NCBI GenBank assembly: GCA_027624045.1
Contig: JAQBUE010000028.1
Coordinates: forward strand, 1-37,735
Reading direction: 5' to 3'
DNA length: 37,735 bases
Source: Acidobacteriota bacterium
GTDB lineage: Bacteria; Acidobacteriota; Terriglobia; Bryobacterales; UBA6623
Shown here: positions 24,007 to 32,433 of the stretch, one piece after another
How the letters are laid out: each line of letters opens with the position of its first letter
How positions within the stretch are numbered: the first letter of the stretch is position 1
Made by a program: the position numbers and the translations under genes
The notes under the pieces: generated by a model
What the model was told of the DNA's origin: nothing
Databases searched by the model: none
Seen by the model: only the letters and a program-made list of their open reading frames with translations

Positions 24007-26229
24007 TCAGCGTGGAGAAGCTTGAGCGGTAACCCTGAATTCGCGGGAGAGAACAAGCGGCTGACCGCTACTCTCACCCGGGAAATAGGTAGAAAGGCGG
24101 TAGGAGCCGGGTTGGAGGCTTGAGGTGTCGATGGCACCAAGATATCGCACCTGCCGGCGCTCGGACCGTGACTCCAGATCCCCCACGGCCGAGAACTCCT
24201 CAACATCACGGCCACCATTGCGGAGCACGACACGGATCGGCGGCGGGGTCGAGATATCTTCGGGCTGAAGGTTGTAGAGGTCGTACAGGAAGAAGATCTG
24301 CTGACCCTGGTGAAACTCGCCGCGATACTCGGGGTGCAGTTGGCGTTGCTGAAACTCCAAGACGGAATCGATGCCCGTGTTCTTCTTGCTGCGTTTCTTC
24401 TTGACTTTTCCGGCGGCCGGCTTTGAGACCGTCCCGGCCAGTAGCAGCGTGCTGGACGTGAATCCATCCGAAAGATCGGGTACCGTCAACATTCCGTCAT
24501 AGCGCCCAATGCGTCCATCCGCGTCGTTACGAATCAGGACGATCCATCTGTATTTCCCGGGCGGAACTGGAATCTGCCCCGTGAAATCGACGAAGACGCC
24601 GCCGCCGGGTTCTGCTGCTTGAGAATCCGCGGCAACGCTTTCGTGCCGGTAGCCGGCCGAGCGATAGATCCAGGAGGCTCCGTCGTCGATGCGCTCAGCC
24701 CGCGCCGCGACCGTGAACTCGACACGGTCATTCCCTTTGGCAGACCGAGTCACCAGTTCGGCAAAGGGCGCCGAAACACCGAAGACGACCACCGGTTGAC
24801 CGTCATCAGCGCGAAAGAAATCGTGTCCCACTCGGATCGGCAGCTCCGAAGCGTAACTATCGGCCAGGACTGCCTGGTTCAGGTGCGCCGACTTCTCGCG
24901 TTCGGACATCTGAGTGAACTGAACAGGCTCAAAGTAGCCGCGTCCTGTTTCAACACGGATGCCGCGCCGCTTGGAGCGAACCTCGATCTTTCGAAAGCGA
25001 CCGCGCTGCCGGTCGTCCCGCGGGTAGTAGCCGAGCAGGTAGTATTCGTAAACGTCGGGCACCACCACCTCGAAGATGTCGTTCAGGTCGTTCGTGTTCT
25101 TGACCGCGCGGCCGCCGGTGTGGTCGGCAAGGGCGCGTAGGCCGTACTGCGAATCCTGTCCGCGGTGCCGAATTTCGCGAACGATCGGCATACGAGTGCT
25201 CTGGGTGCCTTCGTCGTCCATCAGTCGCCCTGGGTGAACGCCCATTGTGGCGTTGACGATCCAGGTTTCGAGTCCGCGCGAATCAATCGTGTAGAAGCTA
25301 ACCCGATTGCGCAAAGCCTCGGACGCAATGGGCTCCATCAAGTCCATGTTCTCGGCCTCGAGCCGCAGCCCGCTGCGAAACAAGACAACGATCTTCTTTC
25401 CGGGGTAGGAGCCCAAGCGGCGAACGAGGCCCAGATAGTCGCGGAGTTTCTGGCGTCCGAGAAGCCGAATGCGCTGATCGATGGAGCGCAATCGAGGGGG
25501 TCGCATCTCGATATTCGGGTGGTTCCCGTCGTGATTGTTGTACCTTTCCTCGCCCAGCAGGCTTCCCCCCTCGCGAGCCTCACGAACCGTGTTCAGTCGG
25601 TCACGTTCGAGCTTTCCCAGTTCGACCGTGGTCTCATCGTAGAATCCGCTTAACCAATCGCCGCTTTCGGAGTCTTTGCGGCCGAAGGGGTGGGCAGCCA
25701 TCTCGTCCAATGTCTCGAGAAGATTCTCGCGGTCAGCCGTGAACGGGCGCGTCCCCAGCGAGACGAGGGTCCCAGGCGGAATTTGGTGCTCGATAAACTT
25801 GCGGATCCCCTGATAAAGAAAGCTCTGCTCGGCGATCTGAGCTTCGGTGAGGATGAAGATGCGAACCGGCGGGCCCGCGGCAACGCCGGCAGGCGTCGGC
25901 TGCGGCTTGTCAGTGGGCTGAGGGGCCTGACCGGACGGCGGCGCTGCCTCCCCGGCAGTCAAGGTACCGGGTACGCCGACGTACTCAAAGGTGGCTATTT
26001 TCTGTCGTTTTCCGTTCTCTTCCAGGATGAAATCTTCTCGCGAGAGATCGCTGACCGGCTTGCCGCCTTCCCCGTGCGCCCGGACCTCGATCTGAACGAG
26101 TTTCGTTTCAACGCGGAAGGTGAAATCCGCCGCGGGATCTGCCGTCTGCGCGGCGGCGATTGCGGCAGCGACCAGGCTTGCTGTGATGATGCGACTCGTG
26201 GTCAGTGACACGGAAATGATCCCACCCAT
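24007..26229 (-). CDS. exported VWFA-related Acidobacterial domain protein
   Basis: This 740-residue protein starts at ATG 26229, just before a signal peptide (RIITASLVAAAIAAAQ). The N-terminal FRVETKLVQIEVRAHGEGGKPVSDLSREDFILEENGKRQ is the hallmark opening of the acidobacterial VWFA-related family. A proline-rich linker follows, then a von Willebrand A-like fold (VRIFILTEAQIAEQ, PGKKIVVLFRSGLRLE, VSFYTIDSRGLET, YEYYLLGYYPRDDRQ). The C-terminal third is beta-rich, with a basic KVKKKRSKKN patch. Its role is presumably extracellular protein interaction. It is the best lineage marker in the window. Confidence 0.85.
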   Translation of the reverse strand: MGGIISVSLTTSRIITASLVAAAIAAAQTADPAADFTFRVETKLVQIEVRAHGEGGKPVSDLSREDFILEENGKRQKIATFEYVGVPGTLTAGEAAPPSGQAPQPTDKPQPTPAGVAAGPPVRIFILTEAQIAEQSFLYQGIRKFIEHQIPPGTLVSLGTRPFTADRENLLETLDEMAAHPFGRKDSESGDWLSGFYDETTVELGKLERDRLNTVREAREGGSLLGEERYNNHDGNHPNIEMRPPRLRSIDQRIRLLGRQKLRDYLGLVRRLGSYPGKKIVVLFRSGLRLEAENMDLMEPIASEALRNRVSFYTIDSRGLETWIVNATMGVHPGRLMDDEGTQSTRMPIVREIRHRGQDSQYGLRALADHTGGRAVKNTNDLNDIFEVVVPDVYEYYLLGYYPRDDRQRGRFRKIEVRSKRRGIRVETGRGYFEPVQFTQMSEREKSAHLNQAVLADSYASELPIRVGHDFFRADDGQPVVVFGVSAPFAELVTRSAKGNDRVEFTVAARAERIDDGASWIYRSAGYRHESVAADSQAAEPGGGVFVDFTGQIPVPPGKYRWIVLIRNDADGRIGRYDGMLTVPDLSDGFTSSTLLLAGTVSKPAAGKVKKKRSKKNTGIDSVLEFQQRQLHPEYRGEFHQGQQIFFLYDLYNLQPEDISTPPPIRVVLRNGGRDVEEFSAVGDLESRSERRQVRYLGAIDTSSLQPGSYRLSTYFPGESSGQPLVLSREFRVTAQASPR

Positions 26230-26374
26230 TGTCCCACAGCGAAAAGCCAGGGGCTGGCGGAAGCCGCTTGTGCTCCCGCCCCTTGGCAACTGTCCTAACT
26301 CGCATTCGTCTCAGCTACGAAGATCTTACGAAACGAACTCCCCGCTGCGACGCCTCGGCGCTTAAACAGCTTCC

Positions 26375-27664
26375 CTACGCCAGCGCCTTGACCAGCGCTT
26401 CTACATCTTGCTGGTTGTTCATGACCGAGACCGCGACGCGCATCTGGTTACCGAAGCGCAATGTGACCTCGATATTGGCCTGTTTGAGGCGGCGTTCCGC
26501 CTCCTTGGGGTCGGGGACGCGGAACGTGGTGATCGGGCTTCGATTGCCCTTTGGCGTGATGGAAGCGTAGCCGATCTTGGGCATCTCCTCTTGCAGGTAG
26601 TCGGTCAGGGGTGTGGCATGAGCCTGAATAGCATCGACGCCAACGCGCTCGATGAAGTTCAACGCCTCGTACTGGCACACGGCTCCAACGCTCGATACAT
26701 TGCCGACCTCGTACCGCGAAGCGCCCGTCTTGGAGTTGTAAGTGATTTCGTCTTTCGTGGGGTCGGGCGTTTCGACCCAGGGCCGGTAGTTGAAACCGAC
26801 GCCGCCGCCGAACTCGGTCGGTTTGACGACGGTCCCCTGCAGATCTTCTCTCACATAGAGATACGCAAAACCGCGCAGGCCCATTAGCCACTTGTAGGTC
26901 GAGCAGGAGGCGAAGTCAATGCCCATGGCCTTGACGTCGATGGGCACCGCGCCGCAAGCCTGGATGATGTCGGCGTAAACGTAGGCGCCGTTGCGGTCGG
27001 CGATCTCGGCAATTTCCTTGACGGGGGCGAGCAGGCCGTTAACATTCGAAACCAGCGTCAGCGCTACAAGCTTCGTATTGCCATCGACGACCTTCTCGAA
27101 GTCGGCGGGGTCGAGTTGCCAGTCTTTGTGTTTGACGATGCGAACGTCGAGGCCCTGCGCCTGGCGCACCTTGTAGTTGTAGAGACAACTCGAGTAGTGC
27201 AGGTCGTTGGTGACAACGTTGCCGCGCAACTCCTGAATCCCCATGCCGTTTGCGACGATGTTCTCGCCAACGGTGGTGCTCAGGCAGAACGCAACTTCTT
27301 CGGGTTTGGCATTGATGAGCTTTCCGAAGAGCTGCTTGACTTCATTCTTGCGGGCGTTGGCGAAAGTCTTTGCTTCCTCTGAAAGTTCGTACCATTCGGC
27401 TCGTGTGCAATCGTTCGCGAGGTAGTCGGCGTAGCGCTGCATGACGCGCGCTGTTTGGAGACTGACCGGGTGCTGCGAGGCGTGGTTCATGTAGACGCCG
27501 TTGGTCGAGCGCGGAAAGTCGGCGCGGGCGCTGCTCAGATCGCCGGGAGTCAGCGGCGCGGCGGCCTCGGTGCCCTTGTCGCAGGCGAGTTGGGACGCCA
27601 CGGAAGCCGCCAATCCGCTTTTCAGTAAGGATCGCCGATCGAACTTGATGGCGTCGAACTTCAT
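26375..27664 (-). CDS. TAT-exported class V aminotransferase-fold PLP enzyme, paralogue 1
   Basis: This 429-residue protein uses ATG 27664, because GGAGG lies 8 bases upstream; the upstream TTG is not needed. The N-terminus has a twin-arginine signal (FDRRSLLKSGLAASVASQLAC). The following Cys is in an imperfect lipobox. The class V fold is well preserved: VYMNHASQHPVS, VVTNDLHYSSCLYNYKV, NVNGLLAPVKEI, VYADIIQACGAVPID with Asp232 for the pyridine nitrogen, and CSTYKWLMG with the PLP lysine at about 258. Relatives include isopenicillin-N-epimerase-like and cysteine-desulfurase-like enzymes. Export of a PLP enzyme by TAT is unusual. It is adjacent to a close paralogue and the M20 peptidase; the substrate is unknown. 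Confidence 0.85.
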   Translation of the reverse strand: MKFDAIKFDRRSLLKSGLAASVASQLACDKGTEAAAPLTPGDLSSARADFPRSTNGVYMNHASQHPVSLQTARVMQRYADYLANDCTRAEWYELSEEAKTFANARKNEVKQLFGKLINAKPEEVAFCLSTTVGENIVANGMGIQELRGNVVTNDLHYSSCLYNYKVRQAQGLDVRIVKHKDWQLDPADFEKVVDGNTKLVALTLVSNVNGLLAPVKEIAEIADRNGAYVYADIIQACGAVPIDVKAMGIDFASCSTYKWLMGLRGFAYLYVREDLQGTVVKPTEFGGGVGFNYRPWVETPDPTKDEITYNSKTGASRYEVGNVSSVGAVCQYEALNFIERVGVDAIQAHATPLTDYLQEEMPKIGYASITPKGNRSPITTFRVPDPKEAERRLKQANIEVTLRFGNQMRVAVSVMNNQQDVEALVKALA

Positions 27665-27725
27665 GGGCAACCTCCGGCGGGTGGACTTCGGTTGAGGAGC
27701 GGTCCAGCGCGTATACTAACGACGT

Positions 27726-28973
27726 TTATACCAGGGCGTTCAGCAGCTTATCGATGTCTTCCTGGTTGTTGTAGATGTTGGGCGAGATGCGCAGACGGTT
27801 ACCCGTCATGGTCGCCTGAATGTTCGCCTGCTTGAGCTTGGCCTCGGTGCCGGCATAGTCGGCCGGAATGAAAACGATGATCGGGCTGCGCGCCGCGGCC
27901 GGCGTGATGCATGTGTACTTGCTCTCAGGCATCTCCTTACGGATGCGGTCGACAAGCGCCATGTTGTGGGCGAAGATCTTGTCCATGCCGATTTCTTCCA
28001 TTACCTTGAACGACTCATACTGGCCGCAGTAGCCTTCCCGCGCGGTGTTGCCGGGCTCATAACGGCTGGCGTTTTCCGGCGGGGTGTAGGGCATCGGCTC
28101 CTTGCTAGCATCGGCCACGTCAACCCATGGCGGGTAGTTGAAATGAACGTAGCCGGGAAACAGCAGGTCTTTCACGACCGTGCCCTGCAGGTCTTGGCGG
28201 ACATAAAGGAAGCCCGACCCGCGGCAACCTTGCAGCCACTTGTAGTTTGAACAGGCGGCAAAGTCGATGCCCAACGCTTTCACATCCATCGGAATAGCGC
28301 CGGCGGCTTGAATGATATCGGCGTAGACATGCGCTCCCTTGGCGTGAGCGATATCGGCAAGCGCCTGCGCCTCCTGGATGTGCCCGTTGACGTTCGAGAC
28401 CAGAGTGATCGCCACAAGCTTGGTCTTGTTGTCGATGGCGGCTTCCATTTCGTTGAGATCGATAACCCAATCTTTCGCGCGGATAATGCGAACATCCATG
28501 CCGGCTTTCTTACGGCCGACATAGCTATGAATCGACCCGGCGTAGTGCTGGTCGTTCGTCACGACGTTGCCGCCGGAAGCCAGGATCTCGAGACCGTTGA
28601 CGATGTAGTCCTCGCCGGCCTTGGTGTTCGGGACGAAGGCGATCTCAGAGGGCTTGGCGTTAATCAATCGCCCGAACTGGGTCTTGACTTCCCGCGTCGA
28701 TGTGGCGGCATACTCACCGCGCCCCTCCCCGCCGCCGTACATGTGGAAGTCCATGTACTTTTCCATGCCCGATCGCGTATGTGTGCTCAACGGCGCATGC
28801 GCCGCCGAATCGAGATAGACCTGCTGAACCGCTCGCGGAAACTTCTTGCGCACGGACGCCACGTCGGAAAGGGTCGGGGTCGGGGATGCGCCGCTCTGCG
28901 AGCCGCACGACGCCAGACTTGTCGCAGCGACGGCTCCGGCGGTGGAAAGAAACTGTCTTCGGTTGATAGCCAT
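27726..28973 (-). CDS. TAT-exported lipoprotein class V aminotransferase-fold PLP enzyme, paralogue 2
   Basis: This 415-residue protein uses ATG 28973, with GGAG about 8 bases upstream. The signal NRRQFLSTAGAVAATSLASC has a twin arginine and a canonical LASC lipobox (Cys23), so it should be membrane-anchored outside the cytoplasm. It is clearly homologous to the gene at 26375 along its length: VVTNDQHYAGSIHSYVGRKK, SNVNGHIQEAQALADIA, VYADIIQAAGAIPMDVKALG and CSNYKWLQGCRG with PLP Lys245. The tandem pair implies a duplication with divergence of the substrate-facing N-terminal third (paralogue 2 has YGGGEGRGEYAATSTRE). Confidence 0.86.
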   Translation of the reverse strand: MAINRRQFLSTAGAVAATSLASCGSQSGASPTPTLSDVASVRKKFPRAVQQVYLDSAAHAPLSTHTRSGMEKYMDFHMYGGGEGRGEYAATSTREVKTQFGRLINAKPSEIAFVPNTKAGEDYIVNGLEILASGGNVVTNDQHYAGSIHSYVGRKKAGMDVRIIRAKDWVIDLNEMEAAIDNKTKLVAITLVSNVNGHIQEAQALADIAHAKGAHVYADIIQAAGAIPMDVKALGIDFAACSNYKWLQGCRGSGFLYVRQDLQGTVVKDLLFPGYVHFNYPPWVDVADASKEPMPYTPPENASRYEPGNTAREGYCGQYESFKVMEEIGMDKIFAHNMALVDRIRKEMPESKYTCITPAAARSPIIVFIPADYAGTEAKLKQANIQATMTGNRLRISPNIYNNQEDIDKLLNALV

Positions 28974-29083
28974 GTGAACTCCGTTCAGGTGGGCGCGCCT
29001 CGATGCGCAAGTACCCAGCGCCCCTATACTGTACGGCACTGTGAGGCGCTCAGGCTGTGATTATTCAGCTTGAGTTTTTAGCG

Positions 29084-29103
29084 CCGTTGCGCGAGCGCAA
29101 CGG
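29084..29103 (-). terminator. strong hairpin after the M20 peptidase gene
   Basis: CCGTTGCG (29084-29091) and CGCAACGG (29096-29103) form a perfect 8-bp stem with a four-base loop, 39 bases past the M20 stop. On the minus strand the stem is followed by CGCTAAAAAC rather than a T-run, so it is not a textbook intrinsic terminator. Confidence 0.45.
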
Positions 29104-29142
29104 CTAGAAGATGGTTGCCGGTTGGCGGAGGACTTGGGCGGG

Positions 29143-30537
29143 CTACTTTGTGCCGGCCACTTCGATGACTACGTCGTACAGAATCTCGACGTAGTCCTGA
29201 AAGGGTTTCACGTAAAGATATTCGTCTTTGCCGTGAATGCCGCCGGCCAAGTCCCAGACGGCGCGTCCCGGACCAAACCCGTAGGATGCGATGCCGGCGG
29301 CGCGAAGCTGGGCCGAATCGGTGGCGCCAGTCGACATGCGGGGCAGGATCAGAATGCCCGGATCGCGCATGTTGAGGACTTTCTCGAAAGCCAGAAAAAC
29401 GTCCGACTTGAGCGATGCCGGTGAATGCGCCGGGCGAGTAACGGGGTGCGGTACGAGGTCGACATTCGGCTCGTTCATGATGCGCTTAAGGCGCGGGAAG
29501 AGTTCTTCGGGATCCTCGAAAGGCAGCGCCCGAATGTCGATCGTCGCTTCGGCTTCCGACGGAATCACGTTCTTGAGATAGCCGCCCTTCATAATCGTCG
29601 GCACGATCGACGTGCGAATCATGGAATAGAACACCGGGCTGATCTCGCGCAGTTTCTGCTGCGTCTCGGGGCTCGGGTTTCCGGCCAGCACCGCGTTGTA
29701 TATGGCAGCTTCTTCTGGCGGCGCACGCTCGGCCAGGCGGCGAAAATACTCGCGGGTCGTGTCGTTCAAGTGAACAGGCGTTTCATATTCCGAAAGCCGG
29801 GCCACGGCCCTTGCCAGCGAGGCTACGGGATTGTCGGGCAGGGGTACTGAGCCGTGTCCAGAGGTTCCTTTTGCCTTGAGATCGATGCGCCGCGGCGTCT
29901 TCTCAGCGGTTTGGATCTCGAAGCGGATGTGCTCGAAGTCGCGATTGAAAACTCCTGACCCGCCTTCGTTGATCGCCAGCTCGGCATCGATCGCGTCGCG
30001 GTGCTTATCGAGCATGTAGCTGATGCCCCGCAGTCCGCCGGCTTCCTCATCGGCGACTCCAAGAAAGATCACGTCGCGATCGAGCGGCACTTTCAAGCGC
30101 TGCAGCAGCAGAAGCGTTTGGAATGAACCAGCGACGACACCCTTGTCGTCCCCGGCACCGCGGGCGTAAATAATACCGTCTTTAACGACGCCGCCGAAGG
30201 GGTCAAACGACCATTCGTCCCGCTCGACAGCCACGACGTCAAGATGCCCCAACAAGAGCAGCGGACGCTTACTGCCGTTCCCTTTGACGCGCGCTACGAT
30301 GCTCGCGCGCCCCGGCGCCGCTTCGAATATTTCTGACGGGATACCTTCGGCGTCGAGCTTCGTTTTTAGATAGCGTGCGGCGAGGATTTCATTCCCCGCC
30401 GGTTGCGAGGTGTCGATCTTAACCAAGTCGACCAGCGTTTGCAGCGCTTCCTTGCGTGCCGCGGGCCAATCAGGCGTCTGCGCGGCCGCTGAGGACACGA
30501 GCAGCGCAGATGCAAGCAGGTATCGATAACACCGCAT
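29143..30537 (-). CDS. exported M20-family zinc metallopeptidase
   Basis: This 464-residue protein starts at ATG 30537 with GGAG 10-11 bases upstream. A signal peptide covers about 1-20 (YLLASALLVSSAAAQ). The M20 co-catalytic site is intact: LLLLGHLDVV (His98, Asp100), GAGDDKG (Asp130/131) and the DEEAGG pair (Glu164 catalytic, Glu165 ligand). SGHGSVPLPDNP belongs to the dimerisation/lid region. Members are aminoacylases, carboxypeptidases or dipeptidases. Its extracytoplasmic location and its place between PLP enzyme genes suggest it releases amino-acid or amine substrates for them. Confidence 0.9.
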   Translation of the reverse strand: MRCYRYLLASALLVSSAAAQTPDWPAARKEALQTLVDLVKIDTSQPAGNEILAARYLKTKLDAEGIPSEIFEAAPGRASIVARVKGNGSKRPLLLLGHLDVVAVERDEWSFDPFGGVVKDGIIYARGAGDDKGVVAGSFQTLLLLQRLKVPLDRDVIFLGVADEEAGGLRGISYMLDKHRDAIDAELAINEGGSGVFNRDFEHIRFEIQTAEKTPRRIDLKAKGTSGHGSVPLPDNPVASLARAVARLSEYETPVHLNDTTREYFRRLAERAPPEEAAIYNAVLAGNPSPETQQKLREISPVFYSMIRTSIVPTIMKGGYLKNVIPSEAEATIDIRALPFEDPEELFPRLKRIMNEPNVDLVPHPVTRPAHSPASLKSDVFLAFEKVLNMRDPGILILPRMSTGATDSAQLRAAGIASYGFGPGRAVWDLAGGIHGKDEYLYVKPFQDYVEILYDVVIEVAGTK

Positions 30538-30563
30538 TGGATGAAACTCCGGTGAGACTCCAG

Positions 30564-31775
30564 CTAAGCGAATAGCTCTTTTACGCGCGTCGCCACGATT
30601 TCATGCTCACCGGGCTGAAGCATCCACATCGAGATGCGAAGGCCATCAGTGTTCTGTGAGACCGAAATCGAGGGCGTACCGTCTCGCAGTTTCTTCACGG
30701 CGTCGCCGGGGGTCAGGCCCTTGGCCGCCGCGTCCCAATGAACGAGCACGTGGGGTACCTGGTTGGCAATGGGCGGGATTTCAACTTCGGTTGTCACGCC
30801 GTCGACGGCGCTCAGGGTTTTCATAACGTGCTCGCCGCGCATGTCGAGTTCTTTGCGCTCGGCGGCATGGTCGATGCGCTGATAGCGCTCGACGGCCGCG
30901 AGTATCCCCATAATCTCTTCCTTGCCGACCTTCATGCCGCGGCCGATGCCGGCGCGCGGGCTGATCGCCTTCTGAGCGGCATCGACCAAGATGGGATCAC
31001 CGAGAACGAGGCCGCTGGCCTGCGGTCCGAGCAGCCCCTTGCCGCCTGAGAAAACGGCCAAGTCAAAGCCTTGATCGATGTACTCGCGAAGACGGCTGAA
31101 CGGGGGCACGTCAGAGGCACAGTCATTCATGGTGGGAATATTGTGCTTCTTGCCGACCTCGATCCACTCGGCGCGGTTGATTTGACCCTTTGGGTCGGCC
31201 ACGTTGAGAAAGAACATCATGGCGGTACGGGGGCTGATCGCTTTCTCGAGTTCTTCGCGTGTTTCGACTTCGATAGGCTTGGTGCCGACCATCCAGATCT
31301 GAGTGTCGAATCCGAAGCGATGGCTCTTCTGCACGATCACTTCGTTGGGCATGCCGGTCGTGTCGGGCAGTTGGCGCAGTTTCTTGTCGTCGCCGCGCGT
31401 GACGCAGGCGGCGGTCGCGACCGATAGCCCCGACGCCGCGCCGCAACAGATCATCGCCGCCGGTACGCCAATCACTTTCGCGATACGCTTGCCGGCTGCT
31501 ACCTGCAAGTCAGGCACCGAGACGAAGTGCTTGGAGGCCTCGACCATCGCAGCCACGACCTCCGCCGGCATGATCGAGCCACCCAGGACGGTCACCACTC
31601 CAACGCCGTTGATGACGTGAGGCAGGCCAAGATCGGCGTACGTAACGGGGGCCTGCGTTTCACCCACCGTCGATTGCGCCGTTGGTCCACAGCCGGTCAG
31701 CCCCACGGCGGCTGCCGCGGCTGTTGTGCCCGCCGTTGCGGTAAGAAAACTTCTGCGTGTTCGCGATCGTTTCAT
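30564..31775 (-). CDS. TAT-exported lipoprotein PLP enzyme of the SelA/DgaE-like family
   Basis: This 403-residue protein starts at ATG 31775 with AGGAG about 8 bases upstream. The signal TRRSFLTATAGTTAAAAAVG ends in lipobox LTGC (Cys29). The fold-type I PLP domain is of the selenocysteine-synthase-like group: HVINGVGVVTVLGGSIMP, MNDCASDVPPFSRL (Asp218) and LAVFSGGKGLLGPQASGL with PLP Lys246. This pattern is closer to D-glucosaminate-6-phosphate ammonia-lyase-like members than to true SelA, and no selB, selD or tRNA-Sec is here. It probably catalyses an elimination or deamination outside the cytoplasm. It lies 26 bases upstream of the M20 gene, in one operon. Confidence 0.83.
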   Translation of the reverse strand: MKRSRTRRSFLTATAGTTAAAAAVGLTGCGPTAQSTVGETQAPVTYADLGLPHVINGVGVVTVLGGSIMPAEVVAAMVEASKHFVSVPDLQVAAGKRIAKVIGVPAAMICCGAASGLSVATAACVTRGDDKKLRQLPDTTGMPNEVIVQKSHRFGFDTQIWMVGTKPIEVETREELEKAISPRTAMMFFLNVADPKGQINRAEWIEVGKKHNIPTMNDCASDVPPFSRLREYIDQGFDLAVFSGGKGLLGPQASGLVLGDPILVDAAQKAISPRAGIGRGMKVGKEEIMGILAAVERYQRIDHAAERKELDMRGEHVMKTLSAVDGVTTEVEIPPIANQVPHVLVHWDAAAKGLTPGDAVKKLRDGTPSISVSQNTDGLRISMWMLQPGEHEIVATRVKELFA

Positions 31776-31872
31776 AACCTATCTCCTGGGTTTGTCCGCT
31801 CGGGACTCATCATCATCGCCGTGGGCCGGCCGCGCAAACCAAAGTTAGCAGAAAAGCACCGGCAGAGGGGAC

Positions 31873-32307
31873 CTAGGCTTGTGGCTGCGGTACACAGTGC
31901 TCGGCATAAGCCTTCTTCAGCATTTCCGCGATCTGCGACGGGTCGCGGCCTTCGATCTCGTGGCGGTGCAGCATAAACACCGGCTTGCCGTCGCTGAAGA
32001 GTGCCGCCGATGGGGATGAAGGCGGCAAGGGCAACAGAATCTGCCGCACATGCGCTAGGGCCTCGACGTCACCTCCCGCGAAGACGGTCGCGACCTTGTC
32101 GGGCCGCACGTCGCTATCAAGGGACTTGAGCACCCCGGGCCGCGCCGAACCGGCGGCACAACCGCAGACTGAGTTCACCACCATCAAGACGGTACCGCCT
32201 CCAGGAGTAAGTAATTCGTCGACTTGTTCGGGCGTGCGCGCTTCGATCACACCTTGACTCGACAACTCAGCTCTCATGGGCTGGATAAAATGTTCTGGAT
32301 ATTGCAC
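31873..32307 (-). CDS. bacilliredoxin (BrxA/BrxB family)
   Basis: This 144-residue protein starts at GTG 32307 with AAGGAGGGAA 10 bases upstream. The family CGC active site is present in VVNSVCGCAAGSARPGV (Cys48, Cys50), along with the VFAGGDVEALAHVR and HRHEIEGRDPSQIAEML regions. Bacilliredoxins remove bacillithiol from S-bacillithiolated proteins; in non-Firmicutes the cognate thiol may differ. The DinB-family genes elsewhere in the window are also from a superfamily linked to low-molecular-weight thiols. A dyad-symmetric element lies about 30 bases upstream. Confidence 0.9.
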   Translation of the reverse strand: MQYPEHFIQPMRAELSSQGVIEARTPEQVDELLTPGGGTVLMVVNSVCGCAAGSARPGVLKSLDSDVRPDKVATVFAGGDVEALAHVRQILLPLPPSSPSAALFSDGKPVFMLHRHEIEGRDPSQIAEMLKKAYAEHCVPQPQA

Positions 32308-32336
32308 TGGGAATGTTCCCTCCTTCTGACCTACTC

Positions 32337-32355
32337 ACAGGTTAACAGCACCTGT
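32337..32355 (-). promoter_or_regulatory. dyad-symmetric element upstream of the bacilliredoxin gene
   Basis: ACAGGT (32337-32342) and ACCTGT (32350-32355) form a perfect inverted repeat with a 7-base spacer, 30 bases upstream of the GTG start. It could be an operator or an mRNA hairpin. A nearby GCACC/GGTGC/GCACC trio (32348-32352, 32366-32370, 32379-32383) allows mutually exclusive short stems. Confidence 0.35.
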
Positions 32356-32399
32356 TTTCGGTAGGGGTGCGAATTGATGCACCGATCACTATTCCTGGA

Positions 32400-32415
32400 C
32401 CGGCATGAGTGCCGG
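32400..32415 (-). terminator. hairpin after the sialidase-like gene
   Basis: CCGGCA-TGAG-TGCCGG is a perfect 6-bp stem with a tetraloop, beginning 18 bases past the stop of the 32434-33648 gene. There is no U-run. Confidence 0.45.
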
Positions 32416-32433
32416 GCACTACTGGGGTTTGCG

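Noticed and set aside
28308..29060. Long plus-strand open frame opposite the second aminotransferase
   Set aside because: Antisense shadow of a well-supported gene in GC-rich DNA, with no recognisable domain.
30564..31775. Selenocysteine synthase (SelA)
   Set aside because: The protein has an export signal and there is no selB, selD or tRNA-Sec nearby; the NDCASDVPP and SGGKGLLGPQ motifs fit DgaE-like relatives better.
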